64,000 nucleotides of DNA from Spisula solida (taxonomy: Eukaryota > Mollusca > Bivalvia > Venerida > Mactridae): positions 4,238,501-4,302,500 of the forward strand of contig OX365952.1 in the NCBI GenBank assembly GCA_947247005.1, given 5' to 3'. Shown here in pieces: positions 1 through 12,482 of this stretch. The notes beneath the pieces are model-generated. The model saw nothing but the letters and a program-made list of their open reading frames with translations, did not search any database and was not told where the DNA came from. The translations under genes were made by a program, and so were the position numbers. Position 1 is the stretch's first letter. Each line of letters begins with the position of its first letter.

Positions 1-235
1 TTCCCGAGACATCGGGGAACCTCCCTCTGACATCGGGGTACCTCCTTATTTAAATCGACAGTGCATCCCCGGGGCAGTTGAACCGACGAATAAAGTCGGG
101 AAATCACCGGGAGCGCTCCCGATCCCTTCCAATTCATCATGATTCCTCCCGGTTTCACATATATGTCTCTTGCTTCGCCGAAGCTTCCACTAGACCACGA
201 GGATCCTGCTCACAATGTCCCGAAAGCGCGTGATT
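1..235 (-). repeat. Fragment of the 'CATCGGG' dispersed repeat
   Basis: GC-richer than its surroundings, with repeated ATCGGG/CCCGAT words. Read on the minus strand it aligns by eye with 20300-21060 and 57861-58085 (shared words such as GGAAGCTT next to GGGAAG and a run near GAGACA). It is cut by the window edge, so its outer end is not visible. Confidence 0.6.
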
Positions 236-1567
236 TATAACTAAATAACTAAACGGTTCTCGATTATATATATTTACCTAATTTTAGTGGGTCCTATCAT
301 TCAAACAACTTGATTTTCCACCGTGTATGTGTTTACCGTGTATGTATTTGGCTGTTGTCTGCTGACGTTTACTCTGGTTATGTTTCACTGACTCAGGCAG
401 TGGCGTGTCGATTTTTCTTTTTTCTACTTTTACCAATTTGTGACCACCGTCACCAGGTTGGCTCTTCTGTCACTTTGGTGTGCGCATGTATACACTTAAT
501 CATACCCCCAACGCAACACCTATATTTTTCATCATTTCTCAACTATTTATAATGCGATTCTGTTAAAATTTGGCATATTGATAGATACATAATTACCTGA
601 TGTTTCTATGATTGCTTCATCAAAATCGATTGATTTTAAGATGAAAATAATTTCAAATAATGACCATCACTGCAAATTGAAAAGCCACAAAAATACACCA
701 TGAACAATATTAACAAGGTAGGTGTTACGAAACAGTGTATAACAATAAAAAAAAAGAACAACGTTCTGCTCCTTGTTAATTAGTATCTAGTATGTCCTTC
801 CATGTATTTTATGATACATTTGTATATTTTTTCTTCTGCCCCATCGAGAGCATAACATTAGTATCAATATCCGGTGAATGGTCGCCATTTTCCGAAAAAA
901 AACGGCCTGTTTCTGTTGTTATTGTGGTTTGGTGGTCGTTTCGTTTGTCGCCTGCACGGCTCGTCCCAACAAATTCTAAATAATCTTGAAATCCGAATAC
1001 TTTGATGATAGAGTCAACTGTTGTATGTTGTGATTATACAGAAATGCTTGTGTTGGATGTGCTATATGAGCCGGGGCTCCGCCCTGCATTTAGTTTTACG
1101 TGGTGTAATTTTTGTGATATTTAGTTTTGCAGTGATGCTAATTTTTTGGTTTAATTTTTATCTTTCTATCTTTCAATAAACTGATTTGCATATGAGTTCT
1201 AGGATGTGGGTATATGACTAGCATCAATATATAAGTAGAAGTACGCAGGCAAGCCATCAAGCAAGTAAAGGTAGGAAATTCTTTATTTGACGAGGCTAAC
1301 AATTTTACAATAATGCAATCTCCCATATGGCTCTATCACTGGTCTGTGATTTTCTTTTTTGTGTTCTTGTTAGTGTCATTCGTGTTCGGTTGTTTCTGGT
1401 GGATGATGTCTTCCCAGTCCGATTTGTACTATACTATAAAAAATGTACTCGAACAATTACACCGTATTCAAACAAAAAGCCGTATACAAACTTCACGCCT
1501 AGATCTGCTAGGCTCCAGTACCACCTCTTAAAGTTGACGCTTAGAAGGAGCACTCGAGACTTTTTGT
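236..1567. other. No gene recognised
   Basis: AT-rich sequence. Short open frames at 310-552, 792-983 and 1313-1569 have no recognisable domain, no splice-site support and low-complexity composition. I see no RNA gene or TIR element here. Confidence 0.5.
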
Positions 1568-1815
1568 AGGTGACACTGGAGGCATATCATAGGTGACGCT
1601 GGAGACATTTTCTAGGTGACGCTGGAGGCATTGTCTATGTGACGCTGGAGGCATATCCTAGGTGACACTAGAGACATATCCTAGGTGACACTGGAGACAT
1701 ATCCTAGGTGACACTGAAGACATTTCATAGGTGACACTGGAGACATATCCCAGGTGACACTGGAGACATTTCATAGGTGACACTGGAGACATATCCCAGG
1801 TGACACTGGAGCGTA
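1568..1815. repeat. 23-bp tandem repeat, about 10-11 copies
   Basis: A unit reading about AGGTGACACTGGAGACATATCCT is repeated head to tail. Copies differ by single substitutions (GACGCT/GACACT, GGCATT/GACATA). The array ends abruptly at the sequence GGAGCGTAG. It lies between gene-free stretches. Confidence 0.9.
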
Positions 1816-2349
1816 GAAATTTTAACAACCTTTGAAATTTAGTATCTTTTACGTTTAAAAATACATGTATCTGATTTGAAAATCTGAGAATGTGATTGAA
1901 TGTAGAAAAAACCTCAAAACGTCATATATACAACTATAACATGTGTGTTCCGACTTTGAAATCCATCCAGTATAACATTATCCGTGGCCATTCTCCAGTG
2001 GGTATTGCTCTCCCGGTTGCGGCAGGTCATACCCTTCCACGAAAAATGGATTTTAAATACATACTTACCCTTCCACAAAGAACCACCTACTTCTCCACGT
2101 AATTATGTGAAACTAATCTTGAAGCTTGAACGTTAAAAACAAACGAGGACATGAACCGATAAGTATTTATTATTCGTACGTTAGTATCAAGTACATGTAA
2201 TTATGTTTTTGAAATGAACAGTGTACCCGGTTTTGTAAAACCGACACCTCTCTTCAACAACACAATCATGTTTATGGTTTGAAAGATTTAAAACATCATT
2301 TGGTTCTGTATTCTAGTCACCCAATTAGTTATATAGTTCAAACATTTGC
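1816..2349. other. No gene recognised; short SINE-like tail
   Basis: Positions about 1998-2032 share the words CGGCAGGTCATACCC with the RNA polymerase III-like sequence near 23140, which suggests a SINE tail fragment. Nothing else is recognisable. Confidence 0.4.
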
Positions 2350-2465
2350 TTGAATCTTACAATATTTACCTCCCTTGAATAGACAATCTTATAATATTTA
2401 CCTCCCCTTGAATAGATAATCTTACAATATTTACCTATCTTACAATATTTACCTCCCTTAAATAC
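2350..2465. repeat. Imperfect tandem repeat
   Basis: The phrase ACAATATTTACCTCCCTTGA recurs about four times with spacings of roughly 20-41 bp and internal deletions. It is a short degenerate tandem array. Confidence 0.75.
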
Positions 2466-2579
2466 CGATCGTCTTTTGAAGGCAAATCTGATACGCATTA
2501 ATAGAAGATAATTTATACATGTATACTATTGATAACTCTGAAATCTGCTGACCTAATGGTCTTAAAAACTTCATACGTA

Positions 2580-3245
2580 TGCTGTATTTACATTTCTAAC
2601 ACGATGTGCGGATTAATCCATATACACATAAAGCAAACCCGGCCATGTATTATTACCGCTATAATACATACCTATCAAACTGCCTGTTACTATTTACGCC
2701 CCGTATCATGTGACATATTTATGAATAAATGAACGTAAACTTTATAGTAAAACTTCAACGAGGCAAGTTGCACGAGTATCCAGTGTTACAGCTATGACGC
2801 ATCTATTTTTAGAAACTCCAATATACTCTCGACACCAAGCCTTTTATGAAAACCTCTGATAATCAATTCATTTATATTTTTCATTTCATGAAATAGATAC
2901 CTTATACTCGTGTTATTAAAATTGTTTCAATGTTTAAAATGTGCTATTTCCTTCAGAAAATTACGAAGGTCGTTTTCATTAACGAGGGAGGTAATTGTAC
3001 CAGCTAATAAGCCACTCATTTTCAGCGTGGAATTACGTTCAATGTGAAATGGGTGAAAATGGAATGCGTGCAGTTAAATAGTACGGGATGTTATCGTATT
3101 TAGAATCGAAATAAAAACTCTGTTCTTGTATTTTGTCGGTGAATAAATCACGGGCACTCGTTCGGATGCGGAATATTAAATCACTCGTGCTACGCACTCG
3201 TGATTTAATTTTTCGGCATCCGAACTCCTCCCCATGTTTTATTCA
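2580..3245 (+). repeat. Dispersed repeat, copy 1 (inverted copy at 37.15-37.79 kb)
   Basis: This block aligns by eye, in opposite orientation, with 37145-37790. Shared blocks cover the CGCCCCGTATCATGTGACATA region, the TAGATGCGTCATAGCTGTAA region (opposite strand) and the end containing TTTTGTCGGTGAATAAA. The last 120 bp fold back on themselves around 3180, where TTGTCGGTGAATAAA and its near-complement face each other. This looks like a non-autonomous element with a palindromic end; its class is not determined. Confidence 0.7.
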
Positions 3246-3537
3246 CAGACAAAATAACATATTTTTATTTTCTTAAGTAATACTGTATAAATTAAGTTGT
3301 TTGATAACCGTTTGGCGTATTGCTCCTAGCAGTAAACGTAATAACAAAGTTGTCTTCAAAGATGACCGATAAAAAAACAACAATGGAGTTAAATAATGCA
3401 GTTCCTTCAAATATACGTTTGGCGTCTCTGGTCATTTATGTAAATCCCATTAAATGCTGTAGTGAAAATGATGCAATGGTGGTATATACTACATGATATT
3501 ATATGGGTTCTAGGAATACATGAACCTGCATCACATG

Positions 3538-4296
3538 TTATACATCAGTAGAATGATATGGGAGGTATGTTTGCGTAATCCCTACATCGGACGTCACTGA
3601 CATCGACAATGGCGTAGTCACTACTAGGTCTTGTACATTGTTTTTATTAGTTTCGACGTCTACAGCAGTATCTTCACCATTTTTATACGGAATCCCACGT
3701 GTTTCCTGTTGTAACGCCATACCATCGTCATTATTAGCGTCATCACTATGGTGATTGTTGTTTGTATTCAAAGAATGACTTGAACCAAGGAAAAACAAGG
3801 ACGCTCCCATTTTACCCAGAGTGTTCCCAATGTCATGCTTCCGCTTCCGGATTTGCTTTTTCTTCCTCCCTTCGCTAATATTCTCCTTGGTGAAGTCTGA
3901 CGTCATTTCCTTTTCAAGATCCAGAAGTTTCTGTTTCTCTTCAAAGCGTTTCACCTTGTCAACAACTAGGCTACATTCATACATCAGCTTCATCTTACGG
4001 CCGTCCATTTTCAAATTCTTTTCTTTCTTTAAATATTTCGAAATGCTTTCATCTTGCACGTAATTCTCGTGACTTTTCCCGCGCAATCTTCGAATTCTGT
4101 TCATCAGTGTACAAAATACTCCAAGAATAGAATACACGAGAACGGTCGCTATAATAAACTGCATAGCTCCCTGTGGATCGCTTGTCTTTTCCGCGTCATT
4201 GTCGCCTTCCATTTCTTGTTTGGTTGCTTCTAAAACCGCGTATGGGATACGAACAGCACTCCCATTCACTTTGGTGCAATTTATAACTAGTTCCAT
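3538..4296 (-). CDS. Single-pass membrane protein with KCNE-like layout
   Basis: An uninterrupted 252-residue ATG frame in one exon. The short N-terminal part has two N-glycosylation sequons (NCT at residue 6, NGS at 11). A single hydrophobic segment (about 44-65, ending VFCTLMN) is followed at once by the basic stretch RIRRLRGK and then NYVQDESISKYL. This order (glycosylated short exterior, one membrane span, basic juxtamembrane, then an acidic/aromatic motif) matches KCNE potassium-channel beta subunits, which modulate voltage-gated K+ channels at the cell surface. The cytoplasmic tail is much longer than in vertebrate KCNE proteins (about 185 residues). It has a Lys/Glu-rich probable coiled coil (87-153, with KKKQIRKRK at 145-153) and an Asn/Asp-rich region (177-192). 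The coding frame is clear. The family assignment rests on topology and weak similarity, so another type I single-pass protein is possible. Confidence 0.65.
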   Translation of the reverse strand: MELVINCTKVNGSAVRIPYAVLEATKQEMEGDNDAEKTSDPQGAMQFIIATVLVYSILGVFCTLMNRIRRLRGKSHENYVQDESISKYLKKEKNLKMDGRKMKLMYECSLVVDKVKRFEEKQKLLDLEKEMTSDFTKENISEGRKKKQIRKRKHDIGNTLGKMGASLFFLGSSHSLNTNNNHHSDDANNDDGMALQQETRGIPYKNGEDTAVDVETNKNNVQDLVVTTPLSMSVTSDVGITQTYLPYHSTDV

Positions 4297-6387
4297 TTTG
4301 TTATGAACAAATGTCTTTGTTATCCACCGTCCAATGCGTTAGTATTAATAGTCCAGTGCTAGCTCTTATTTTAACAGAACGACAAAACAACGTCGATGAT
4401 ACTGTAACATTCCGTTTTGTGTGTTCACAATATGTATTTAACAGAAATATAAAAATGTAATTATAACGCAGTGTGTCTATAACTATGTATTTCGTACACA
4501 ACAATATAATTATTTATTGTTTAAATTATGTAGCGCATCCTACACGTTTTGATTACTTCGATGGGTACGTTTTAAAGTCAGTCGATTGTAGGCATATACT
4601 ATAGCATGTTAAATAAGTATAAGTTACTTTAAACCAAGCAGTATTTAACTGACCTTTTCGGTTTATTTCGGTCCCATAATACGTTTCAAATATTGACACA
4701 CTATGTTTAAAATCAGATTAAATTTCTTTCCATTCATAACAGTCTTAATCCAGACGTTTTCCACCATAACCACAGACGTTATTCACAATTATATTATACA
4801 AATGTACAAGTAGATAAATATGCATACCATTAAGCAAGAATTGCAGTGTATTTTAAAACGTTAATTACGCTTAATTACCAAATACGTAGATTGATTACGA
4901 ACCAGAGACATAAACGTGCATAACATCAACATACAATATACATGAACAACCATTAGTAGTCTATACCGAAAAAAAACATAACATCATTATATTTCATTAA
5001 ACATACAATTGTTTACATACCAATTATATAGTCAAGCGAATAAAATGATAAAAATAACGGATTCCAATTTATTCAATTCAAGATATCTTTTTCACTGCGG
5101 TATACCATAAACCGGATGTTGCGCGTTAATTTGAGTAATATCATTACTTTTCGCGACATTGGACTGGAAACGAGTGTAAGTTCAGCCACGATATTTTCCA
5201 AACGACTGACTTCTTTACGCATCCAAAATGGTTTTAGGCGTTTTCTAATATTTATATATCCATAGAAGATATCAAACTAACGCAGGTATTCGTTAAAGTG
5301 CTTGAATTTCCTAGAAATTGGCGGCTACTCACTCAAAAATGATATTGATGTTTCAAATGTGTTTGGAATGATTGTATTACCAAGGTATAATTGTTTTTGA
5401 ATTGAGCATTCTTTTTGTGATGAGCCAAGATTATTAAGTTCAAATATCAGTTAAAATGACGCAATTACAAAAAAAGATTCTTACTAAAACAGATACAAGT
5501 ACTGTATGTAGTATTGCCTATTACTGTACCGAGTATATTGCCGAGTATCTCGTTTGTGTACAAAGTATTGAACAACATGATGACTGCATTACTCATTTAC
5601 TCGCAATATCCGGTGTACCGGTATACCGCAGTGTTTTTTATATACTGAAAATCTGTCCAAATCTGAGGAAGCACAACAAAAGGTTTGGCCCATGGATATG
5701 TCCTTCGTGGCCAAGCTGTGAAGAGATACCAGCAACCTACAGAAGACAGTGTAGTTCATCACCACATCTAAACAAAAGATATGCACGGCCGTAAAAGATG
5801 GAACGCAGAAGAAGAAAGCTTCGTTTTTTAGTTTATGACACAATTGATTAAAAATAACATAATTATTTACATTTTATTCATAGGAAGTAGCAGGCTTTCT
5901 GGTTGTGGTATCGTAATATTTGTCACTGCGCCGGTTCATTTTTTCTTGCTTATTTTTCTTATTTTATTCTCAAGAAAAGTGTAACATACGTGTATTTATG
6001 CATTAATGCCAAGTCTTTAATATATGCCAACTTCGATCCAAAATCGTAGAGTAAGTAATCAAAAAGGTCGCGTGATTCATCACACTAGTAATGCCACTGT
6101 TCCTTTGTCTGTCAATATACATTTGTCATCGTGGATTTTTAAAACCTTTCAACACAAAGCGGTCAACTGAATGGCTGAGGTCAAATTTCGACGTACATTG
6201 AATACGTACCGAAATTAGGTAAACATATGGTTTACGATGTGTGTAAATACCAAATAGAAGGTATATAAAGCTATATCTAAAATGTTAAACTTCGAAAAAT
6301 GTTATAAAGACATCATTATATTAATTGTTATTGTTACATGAAATGGGGTTACGTGTTTTCGGAAGAAAGTACTATGTGTTATTTTTA
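4297..6387. other. Upstream region of the KCNE-like gene; no confirmed gene
   Basis: Any promoter of the minus-strand gene should lie just right of 4296, but I see no clear TATA-plus-initiator arrangement. A 112-residue ATG frame at 5456-5794 (+) has no recognisable domain. Its end (5660-5830) also reads well in a second frame with stops, which looks like decayed coding sequence. The rest is AT-rich and featureless to me. Confidence 0.35.
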
Positions 6388-6784
6388 TTAAAGCCCCATT
6401 ATTTCTCCCAAAACATTTTTTTCGACCTGCATCCAATAAATAGACTGTATACTAGCAATTAGGAAGTTTTTCACAAATGACAAATAATTGACGACATAAT
6501 ATTTACTACATCTGTTGAAATAGTAGGCCAAAATCACATTGAAGTAAAATGCATGGAATACAAAAGTTGTTTCCCTTAGACTATAAATTTTGCATTTATT
6601 GTTTACATTTCGTTATGTGGTTTACAAACTAACTGGATGTTGTATTTCGTTGTCTTCCATCTTAGGGTGTTTTGTACATTTGAGACTCGACTAAAATGCT
6701 CAAAATGCACCATTCTGTAGATATAGGCTACCAAGTTAATGCTTTTTGAAAATAGCCGTTTAATTAGGCCTAATGTTGCTTTAA
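6388..6784 (-). mobile_element. TTAA-flanked MITE, copy 1
   Basis: TTAA sits at both ends (6388-6391 and 6781-6784). The short inverted ends read AGCCCCATTA on the left and AGCAACATTA on the right (reverse strand). The interior aligns with copies at 7447-7838, 51392-51732 and 54158-54550, sharing the words GTTTACA, TTAGACTATAAAT and TGCTTTTTGAAAATAGCCGTT. TTAA duplication is typical of piggyBac/Kolobok-type elements. No transposase is encoded. Confidence 0.8.
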
Positions 6785-6900
6785 TGTTATTTTTTAATAT
6801 TTAAGCACATACGTATAAATATATCAGTAACTTTAAGTTACTGAATGTAGCAAACATCAAGAATACACCACAGATTTACATATACATGTTCAGACATCTA

Positions 6901-7232
6901 GGCCCGAAATTACAACCAATACTTACACTCAAATATTGAAAATGAAATATAATGAGATAACAGTTGGGTCATTTTTGACATCGTGTCCTATTTATGAGGA
7001 ATATATGTAATTACTGAACAAAAAAGTTCTACACTCATCACTCAAGACAGACAAATTACAGTTATATAGTTTACAAATACACTAAATTACTCTAGGAAGT
7101 AAGCCTAAACGAATATTTGGTACCAATTTCACATTATTACTACTTAGTTCGCTATGAACGTCATGACAAAGGGTGAATTTCAATATTTGAGTGTTGAGTG
7201 CCGAATGTAAGTATTGGTTGTTATTCCGGGCC
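6901..7232. mobile_element. Short TIR element (about 330 bp)
   Basis: The left end GGCCCGAAATTACAACCAAT and the right end in reverse complement (GGCCCGGAATAACAACCAAT) match for about 45 bp, on through CAATACTTACA and into AAATATTGAAA. There is no coding capacity. The target duplication is not clear, so the superfamily is unknown. Confidence 0.7.
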
Positions 7233-7310
7233 CAAGTGTTCAAAAACAATCAACTAAACCAGCCTAGCTGTGTCAGTGGTCACCTGAATTAAGCAACCAA
7301 CTGTCGTAAC

Positions 7311-8283
7311 TACAGGTAACTGCATCATTAATAAAGAGTAAACTATTATTTTTTTTATAAAATTCATAATATCTTAGAAAGGTTTATAACACGGGAAATT
7401 GACCACACAGTCACTGAGGTGCAGTTTGTTTTTAATAAACATTTCATTAAAGCCCAATACCTTTCTTTTCGATCATCCAGTACATAGACTAATTACAAGG
7501 AATTAGGATATTTTCACAAATGACCAATAATTGACGACAGAATGTCAAATGTATCTGTCAAAATAGTATGACAAAATAAGAATTAATTAAACTGTATGGA
7601 TGACAAATTACTAGTTTTGCCAGAGTTGCTTCCCTTAGATTATAAATTGTGCATTTTTTGTTTACAATTCATTATTTTGAAAACAAAACAACTGGATGTT
7701 GTATTTCGCTTTCTTCCATTTTATGGTGTTTTCCACCTTTTGGACTCCACCAAAGTGCTCAAAATACATGGCTCTTCTAATAGGTTATCAAGTTATTGCT
7801 TTTTGAAACTAGCCGTTCAAGGCCTAATGTGACTTTAACACTAGTTGTATTTTGAATATCATTACATAATCAGAAACTAGAGAGCTTTGCCTTTAATTGA
7901 TATCAATATTTTAAAAATCCGTCCATAAATAAGAAAACGAACCCATATGGCGTGAAATCACTTTCTTTTTTCTTGTTTAGAATAGCATTGTCGTTTCTAT
8001 TGAATGCACCTCAGTGACTGACTGGACACCGAGGTATACATTTCATGGTATAACGTTTTAACTAGTTGATCAATTTCGATGGGTTTTTGCATGGAGGTAG
8101 TTCTAACAATGTTGTCTACGAATGTAATTATTTTATGAAGATATCGAAAGCCAAATCTAGTTTATGATACCATGCAAATCTGACCACTTTAGTACAAATG
8201 CACCTTTCTAAGATAACATAAAATTTATAAAAGAAAAACGTAGTTTTTCACTCCTTATCAATGATACAGTACTGTTACCTGTG
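7311..8283. mobile_element. 8-bp-duplication TIR element, copy A (973 bp)
   Basis: The ends are TACAGGTAACTG on the left and CAGTTACCTGTG-like on the right. They are flanked by an exact 8-bp direct duplication GTCGTAAC (7303-7310 and 8284-8291). The subterminal inverted motif GTCACTGAGGTGCA is also present at both ends. An 8-bp duplication fits hAT, P or Merlin superfamilies. A TTAA MITE is nested inside (7447-7838). Ends and subterminal parts match copies at 17063-18028 and the ends of 25903-30299. It encodes no transposase. Confidence 0.88.
7447..7838 (-). mobile_element. TTAA-flanked MITE, copy 2, nested in copy A
   Basis: TTAA at 7447-7450 and 7835-7838, with ends AGCCCAATAC and (reverse strand) AGTCACATTA. 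The interior aligns with the other three copies. It lies wholly inside the 7311-8283 element and is therefore the younger insertion of the two. Confidence 0.8.
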
Positions 8284-8291
8284 GTCGTAAC

Positions 8292-10073
8292 CAGTCAATT
8301 ATAACTATCAAATTACCTCATAATCAGTCTTTTTATATCAAATGCACCTGAGCCGTTCTCCAGGAAAACTGGTCTCAGAGACAAAATCACATAGTAATAC
8401 CGTTTTACAGTTTTTACCCGCCAAATCTACCTGTTTATCCGCTGTGTCTGGTTGTTATAACAGTTTAAAATATCCTTACATTGACGGAGAAGCACGACCG
8501 TACTGGCGAAGATTAGTGGATATAATGCAAGCACTCCCGCACCATACTATAGTCCAGTCAGGGTTAGAACACAGTGACGCAGCGGTGAACCTGCTGTGGT
8601 TCTATATGTATATATGTTTTTGGTCTACTGATCAATCAGCTATGATAATTTGTATATTTGTTTGCACATAATTATGCTTGATATATGTTGTCTATGTTTG
8701 TTGTAATCTTCAACTATGGAGGAAAAATAAAAATAAACATATTGTTATCTTCAGTGTTCGTATAAACGGTTACGTCACTGTCACCAGATCCTAACAGGAT
8801 TATAAGTACGAGTTAATAATAAACATGATTGATACGTTCCGGTCAGCATAATAATCAATAAGATAATAATAACATCGTATAACAAGGATAGAGACATATA
8901 CTCAAACGCAAAAGAAAGTGTGCATGGGGCTTTTACTTATTTTTTTCAAACATCCATAAAAGAAAGTATATAGTGTTTGGTTTCAAATTTTAGCTTTTTG
9001 AATTGCCTATAAAACAGAACACATTTTATTTAAATAACGCAGTGAAAATAATCTTGTTTTTCGTTTAAGCGTGGTAGGGGGTCAAAATAAAAATTGCATA
9101 AATTGTGATATCGGTGTTTTTGAGAATAAAATTAAGGTGTAAGATTCTCTAAATTGTTTAATTGTGATAATTTCATTAATATCGGGTATGATTCCATCTT
9201 GACGTATAACCTGTATACGACACAACGTCTCATGGAATTGACGTCACGTTGTACGACGTGTGGAGGACTTTTATTCTCGACATTCGACATGGAGAGCATT
9301 CTGCAGGTCGTACAAGTAATTATTGTTGACGTCATGTCGAGATCGTACCGAGAAGGCCTGTGGAACATTATTAATAGCGATATTACTAATGAGCATCACC
9401 AAAGCCTCAATTCGCTGACGTTCCGATAATCTTGGCACAGCAAGTTCTGACTTTACAGATATTGTTTTGTGTTTTTCTTACTCCTGGGAGTTGCGAAAAA
9501 TGAATGAGGGGTTATTTGACTTTACCAAGCCTCTGTACGCGCAATTCATGCGAATATACTGTTTTGTGACCTTACGTGACATCTAATCCGATAGGGCCTA
9601 TTTGTGTCCATTGTTCGACAAAGTGATTCAAATGCTTTGCATGGTACAAAAATGCATTCCCACTTTTTAACCATCCGATATTAGAAAACCGATTGCTTTC
9701 ATTTTCCATGTAATAAACTTGTGTGTTTATATAAAACGTCTTTTAGACACATATGATTCAAAAGTCGGTCATCTAATCAATGACACATGTTTTCTGCATT
9801 TATATATTGATATTCCTTGATATTGAATTTTTTATGTTTCATTGTAGTATTTAAAGGAGCATTTTGTCGAAATTTTATTAAAATACTTGTCGATATTTGT
9901 TCAACATGATTAAAGTTGGGGAAATTGTATTATTTTTGCCTACCAGGCTACTAACGTTCAACGTTTAAGTTATTTTTTATTAATGTAGATCTCTTTTACA
10001 TTGTTTTATTCGGGGGCGCTATCTAAATATAGGGTCCCCAATTTTATTATGATACCTAAATATTACAAAACAG
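8292..10073. other. No gene recognised; repeat fragments
   Basis: 8347-8400 resembles the left end of the GAGCC MITE family (full copies at 31761 and 48821), beginning GAGCCGTTCTCCAGGAAAAC. 8820-8900 is an inverted copy of 30592-30680 (about 85 bp). Around 8720 a TATGGAGGAAAAATAAAAAT phrase looks like the 3' end of a retroelement. Open frames at 8342-8671 and 9154-9429 are not recognisable as genes. Confidence 0.4.
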
Positions 10074-10655
10074 CTAATTACACGACTTTATCTAATTAAA
10101 TGAAGTAATTTTGGATGCGGCGGATCGCATGCTTGAAGGGCCTAGAATTAGGCGGTTCGCACCCTAAGCGACTTGAACTAGTTGATTAAATCGCAAAATT
10201 GGTAAACCACGGATACATCCACTACATTAAAGGAATGCAGAGCAATATCTTCAGACAAAGTAAAGATGATTTAATTGTTGCATTGTAAAGAATGAACTTC
10301 AAGTTACGAGTGAACTTATCCTGCTGGCCACCTTCACTTAGCAACATTCGACCCTTTAGGCAGGATGTTGCTTAATACAGAACCTATGTTCTAGAAAATG
10401 TTTTTACGTTTACGACAAATTGATACGCACAACAAAAATACCGACCAGCATGTATCATACGAATCAAATTAAGATTATCTAAATCCTCATTATTTAATAT
10501 TCTAGTTTAAACATTTTTATTCATGCAATCATTACACTTTGAAACGACATTTTATTAAAAACATTTATTATTATGAAACAACTATGTTTTAAAGTACATA
10601 CTACGTACATGCAAAAGTAGACATAGCGATAAAAAGTAATCTATAAAAAATATGA
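10074..10655 (+). repeat. Dispersed repeat, copy 1 (direct copy at 32.46-32.95 kb)
   Basis: It aligns in the same orientation with 32459-32950. Shared phrases include CTAATTAAATGAAGTAATTT, GATCGCATGCTTGAAGGGC, GACAAATTGATACGCACAAC and AAAAAGTAATCTATAAAAAA. The two copies differ by small insertions and deletions. Class unknown; no coding frame. Confidence 0.75.
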
Positions 10656-11412
10656 TATTTAATTTTTATGTTTTTTATTTTTCAAACATTACCATTTAAA
10701 GAAATAACCGCTCAGCAAATCCAAATTCTCCGTACATGTACAAAAAGTTATATTTCCAAGACTCCCTATATACATGTACATGCATTTATAATCATTTCAA
10801 TTTTTATTGTACATAACTTGTGGTTATCTTATCACTGAATCGGCGTCCTGTTGAGAACGCTGCCATACATAGCAATAAAACATACATATAGTAATTGTAT
10901 AAACCGCCTATCGGTAGTTGACGCAATCTTTTTCAGCGGCTGTGCCATTTTGTCCATTACCTTGTGCAACCGTGGAGCGTGTAGGTTTCACAGGGTAATG
11001 GAAAAATCGGAAACACTGCTGCAAAAGATATTATATTTCACGGAAAGCAAATACTTTTCCCCTTATCGTGGCGTATATTTGATAGAAATCGATGGAGAAA
11101 TAAAATACTTATGGCTATATTTGTGTTGGAATGTTTACAAATTTCTACTTGTAACTGTAGCCAAAAGTCACGTGGTATTGCTACCCTTATAATGATCGTG
11201 TAGCGTTAGAAAAACAAGACTCTAATGAACAGTCGCCGAAAGTTTGAGCAAAATATAACATCTTTTTACAAACTTACACTTTTTTAAAACAATCACAGAC
11301 GTCTGAATTTTGTGTGACGTTCATACATTATTTGACGTTATTTTATCAATAATTTCACAAATCTAGTATTTGATAAATTCTTGACGTAAACATTTAAAAA
11401 AGTTATAACAAT
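10656..11412. other. No gene recognised
   Basis: A 113-residue frame at 10851-11192 has no recognisable domain. The phrase GTCACGTGGTATTGCTAC (near 11170) recurs in the same orientation near 22175, on the other side of the nested element. That may be chance or a trace of an older repeat. Confidence 0.3.
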
Positions 11413-11869
11413 CAGGTCCGGATCCAGAAAATTTCGAGTGGGGGGGGCACAGCTAACTATTGGCATGTTATGCAGGGTGGGTGTTTTCCCTTCCCGATGA
11501 AGATTTTTTCACTTTTCGAATAAAAATCACGAACTTTCCTGCACTTTAAGCTTTTAAAATCAGAAGTCAAGGTACTAAAATTGTACTGCTACATCAACAG
11601 AAAATACGATGAGTTTAACAATTATTTAAAAATAGTTTCTTTTAATTCAATAAAATTTACAAACCAGGCGTCAAATTATCAAAATTCACTGTTCGCTACA
11701 TAATCACACAACTTAAATTTTTATGCAAATATTTAAACAACTGTTTACCCCATTAAGATTTTTTCAAATAAGAACTTTAAATCTTTTAGTTAGTCCTGTA
11801 GTCTGGGCCAAGTAGACTTGAACCTGGATTTTTGGTATATAGTTTTTTTCACTTTTGATTATGATTTAG

Positions 11870-12328
11870 TGTAATGTAATGATCAAAGGATAGCTAATTA
11901 TATAATGTAAATTTCAGTGAACCTTCATATAAACTATGAATAAATATAGGTTACACTATAACTGACAGTTATAAGTGAATATATACTAACACCAGACAGC
12001 TAAGTCAGTATCATAAGGAAGTGTAAATTTAATATATGTCTGGGTGGTTAATACCATGTTAGTGGGGAGTTCAGTCAGTCAGTCGGAGTTGAGTTAGAGA
12101 GTTGAGAAGTAGAGTCGAGAGAGACCAGTTGGTGCGGGCCGTCAACAAGCGAGTAGCTTGGGCCATAAGCATGGACAGTATGTTTATGAGTATGAAAAGT
12201 TGACTTATGCTGTGAACCTGAGAAGTACTATACTATGTTTATGAACTGTGTGACAAACTAAATGAATAAAAGCTACTATACGAACACGAGCGTTACTGTC
12301 TTTACCAAATCATAAGGACTACGTAACA
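11870..12328 (+). repeat. 5' LTR (459 bp)
   Basis: It starts TGTAATG and ends CGTAACA, and matches 16509-16967 with no difference found by eye. AATAAA occurs in the 3' third (about 12264). It is flanked outside by TTAG (11866-11869), which recurs after the 3' LTR. The reading direction follows the gag frame. Confidence 0.95.
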
Positions 12329-12333
12329 ATTAA

Positions 12334-12351
12334 TGGAGTCGTGACCAGAGA
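12334..12351 (+). promoter_or_regulatory. Primer binding site candidate
   Basis: TGGAGTCGTGACCAGAG begins 5 bp after the 5' LTR. The leading TGG would pair with a tRNA 3' CCA. I cannot assign the tRNA. Confidence 0.6.
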
Positions 12352-12482
12352 TTTTGAGTACAAGTTCAACGAAGAAGCTGCAGGAAACGTACTGGACAGC
12401 ACTTGACAGCCGTATATCCTGACGAAAGATTGGAACCTCGGAGTACATGTGAGTGACTTGGTTATTTTCTGTACGCTTAAAA

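Noticed and set aside
1568..1815. CRISPR-like array
   Set aside because: Units are contiguous with no unique spacers, in a eukaryotic genome; a plain tandem repeat.
9132..9429. Overlapping open frames on both strands
   Set aside because: Both strands are open over the same bases because the patch is GC-richer; neither frame looks like a protein family.
10851..11192. 113-residue open frame
   Set aside because: No recognisable motif, no neighbouring exon with matching phase, and AT-rich random-like composition.
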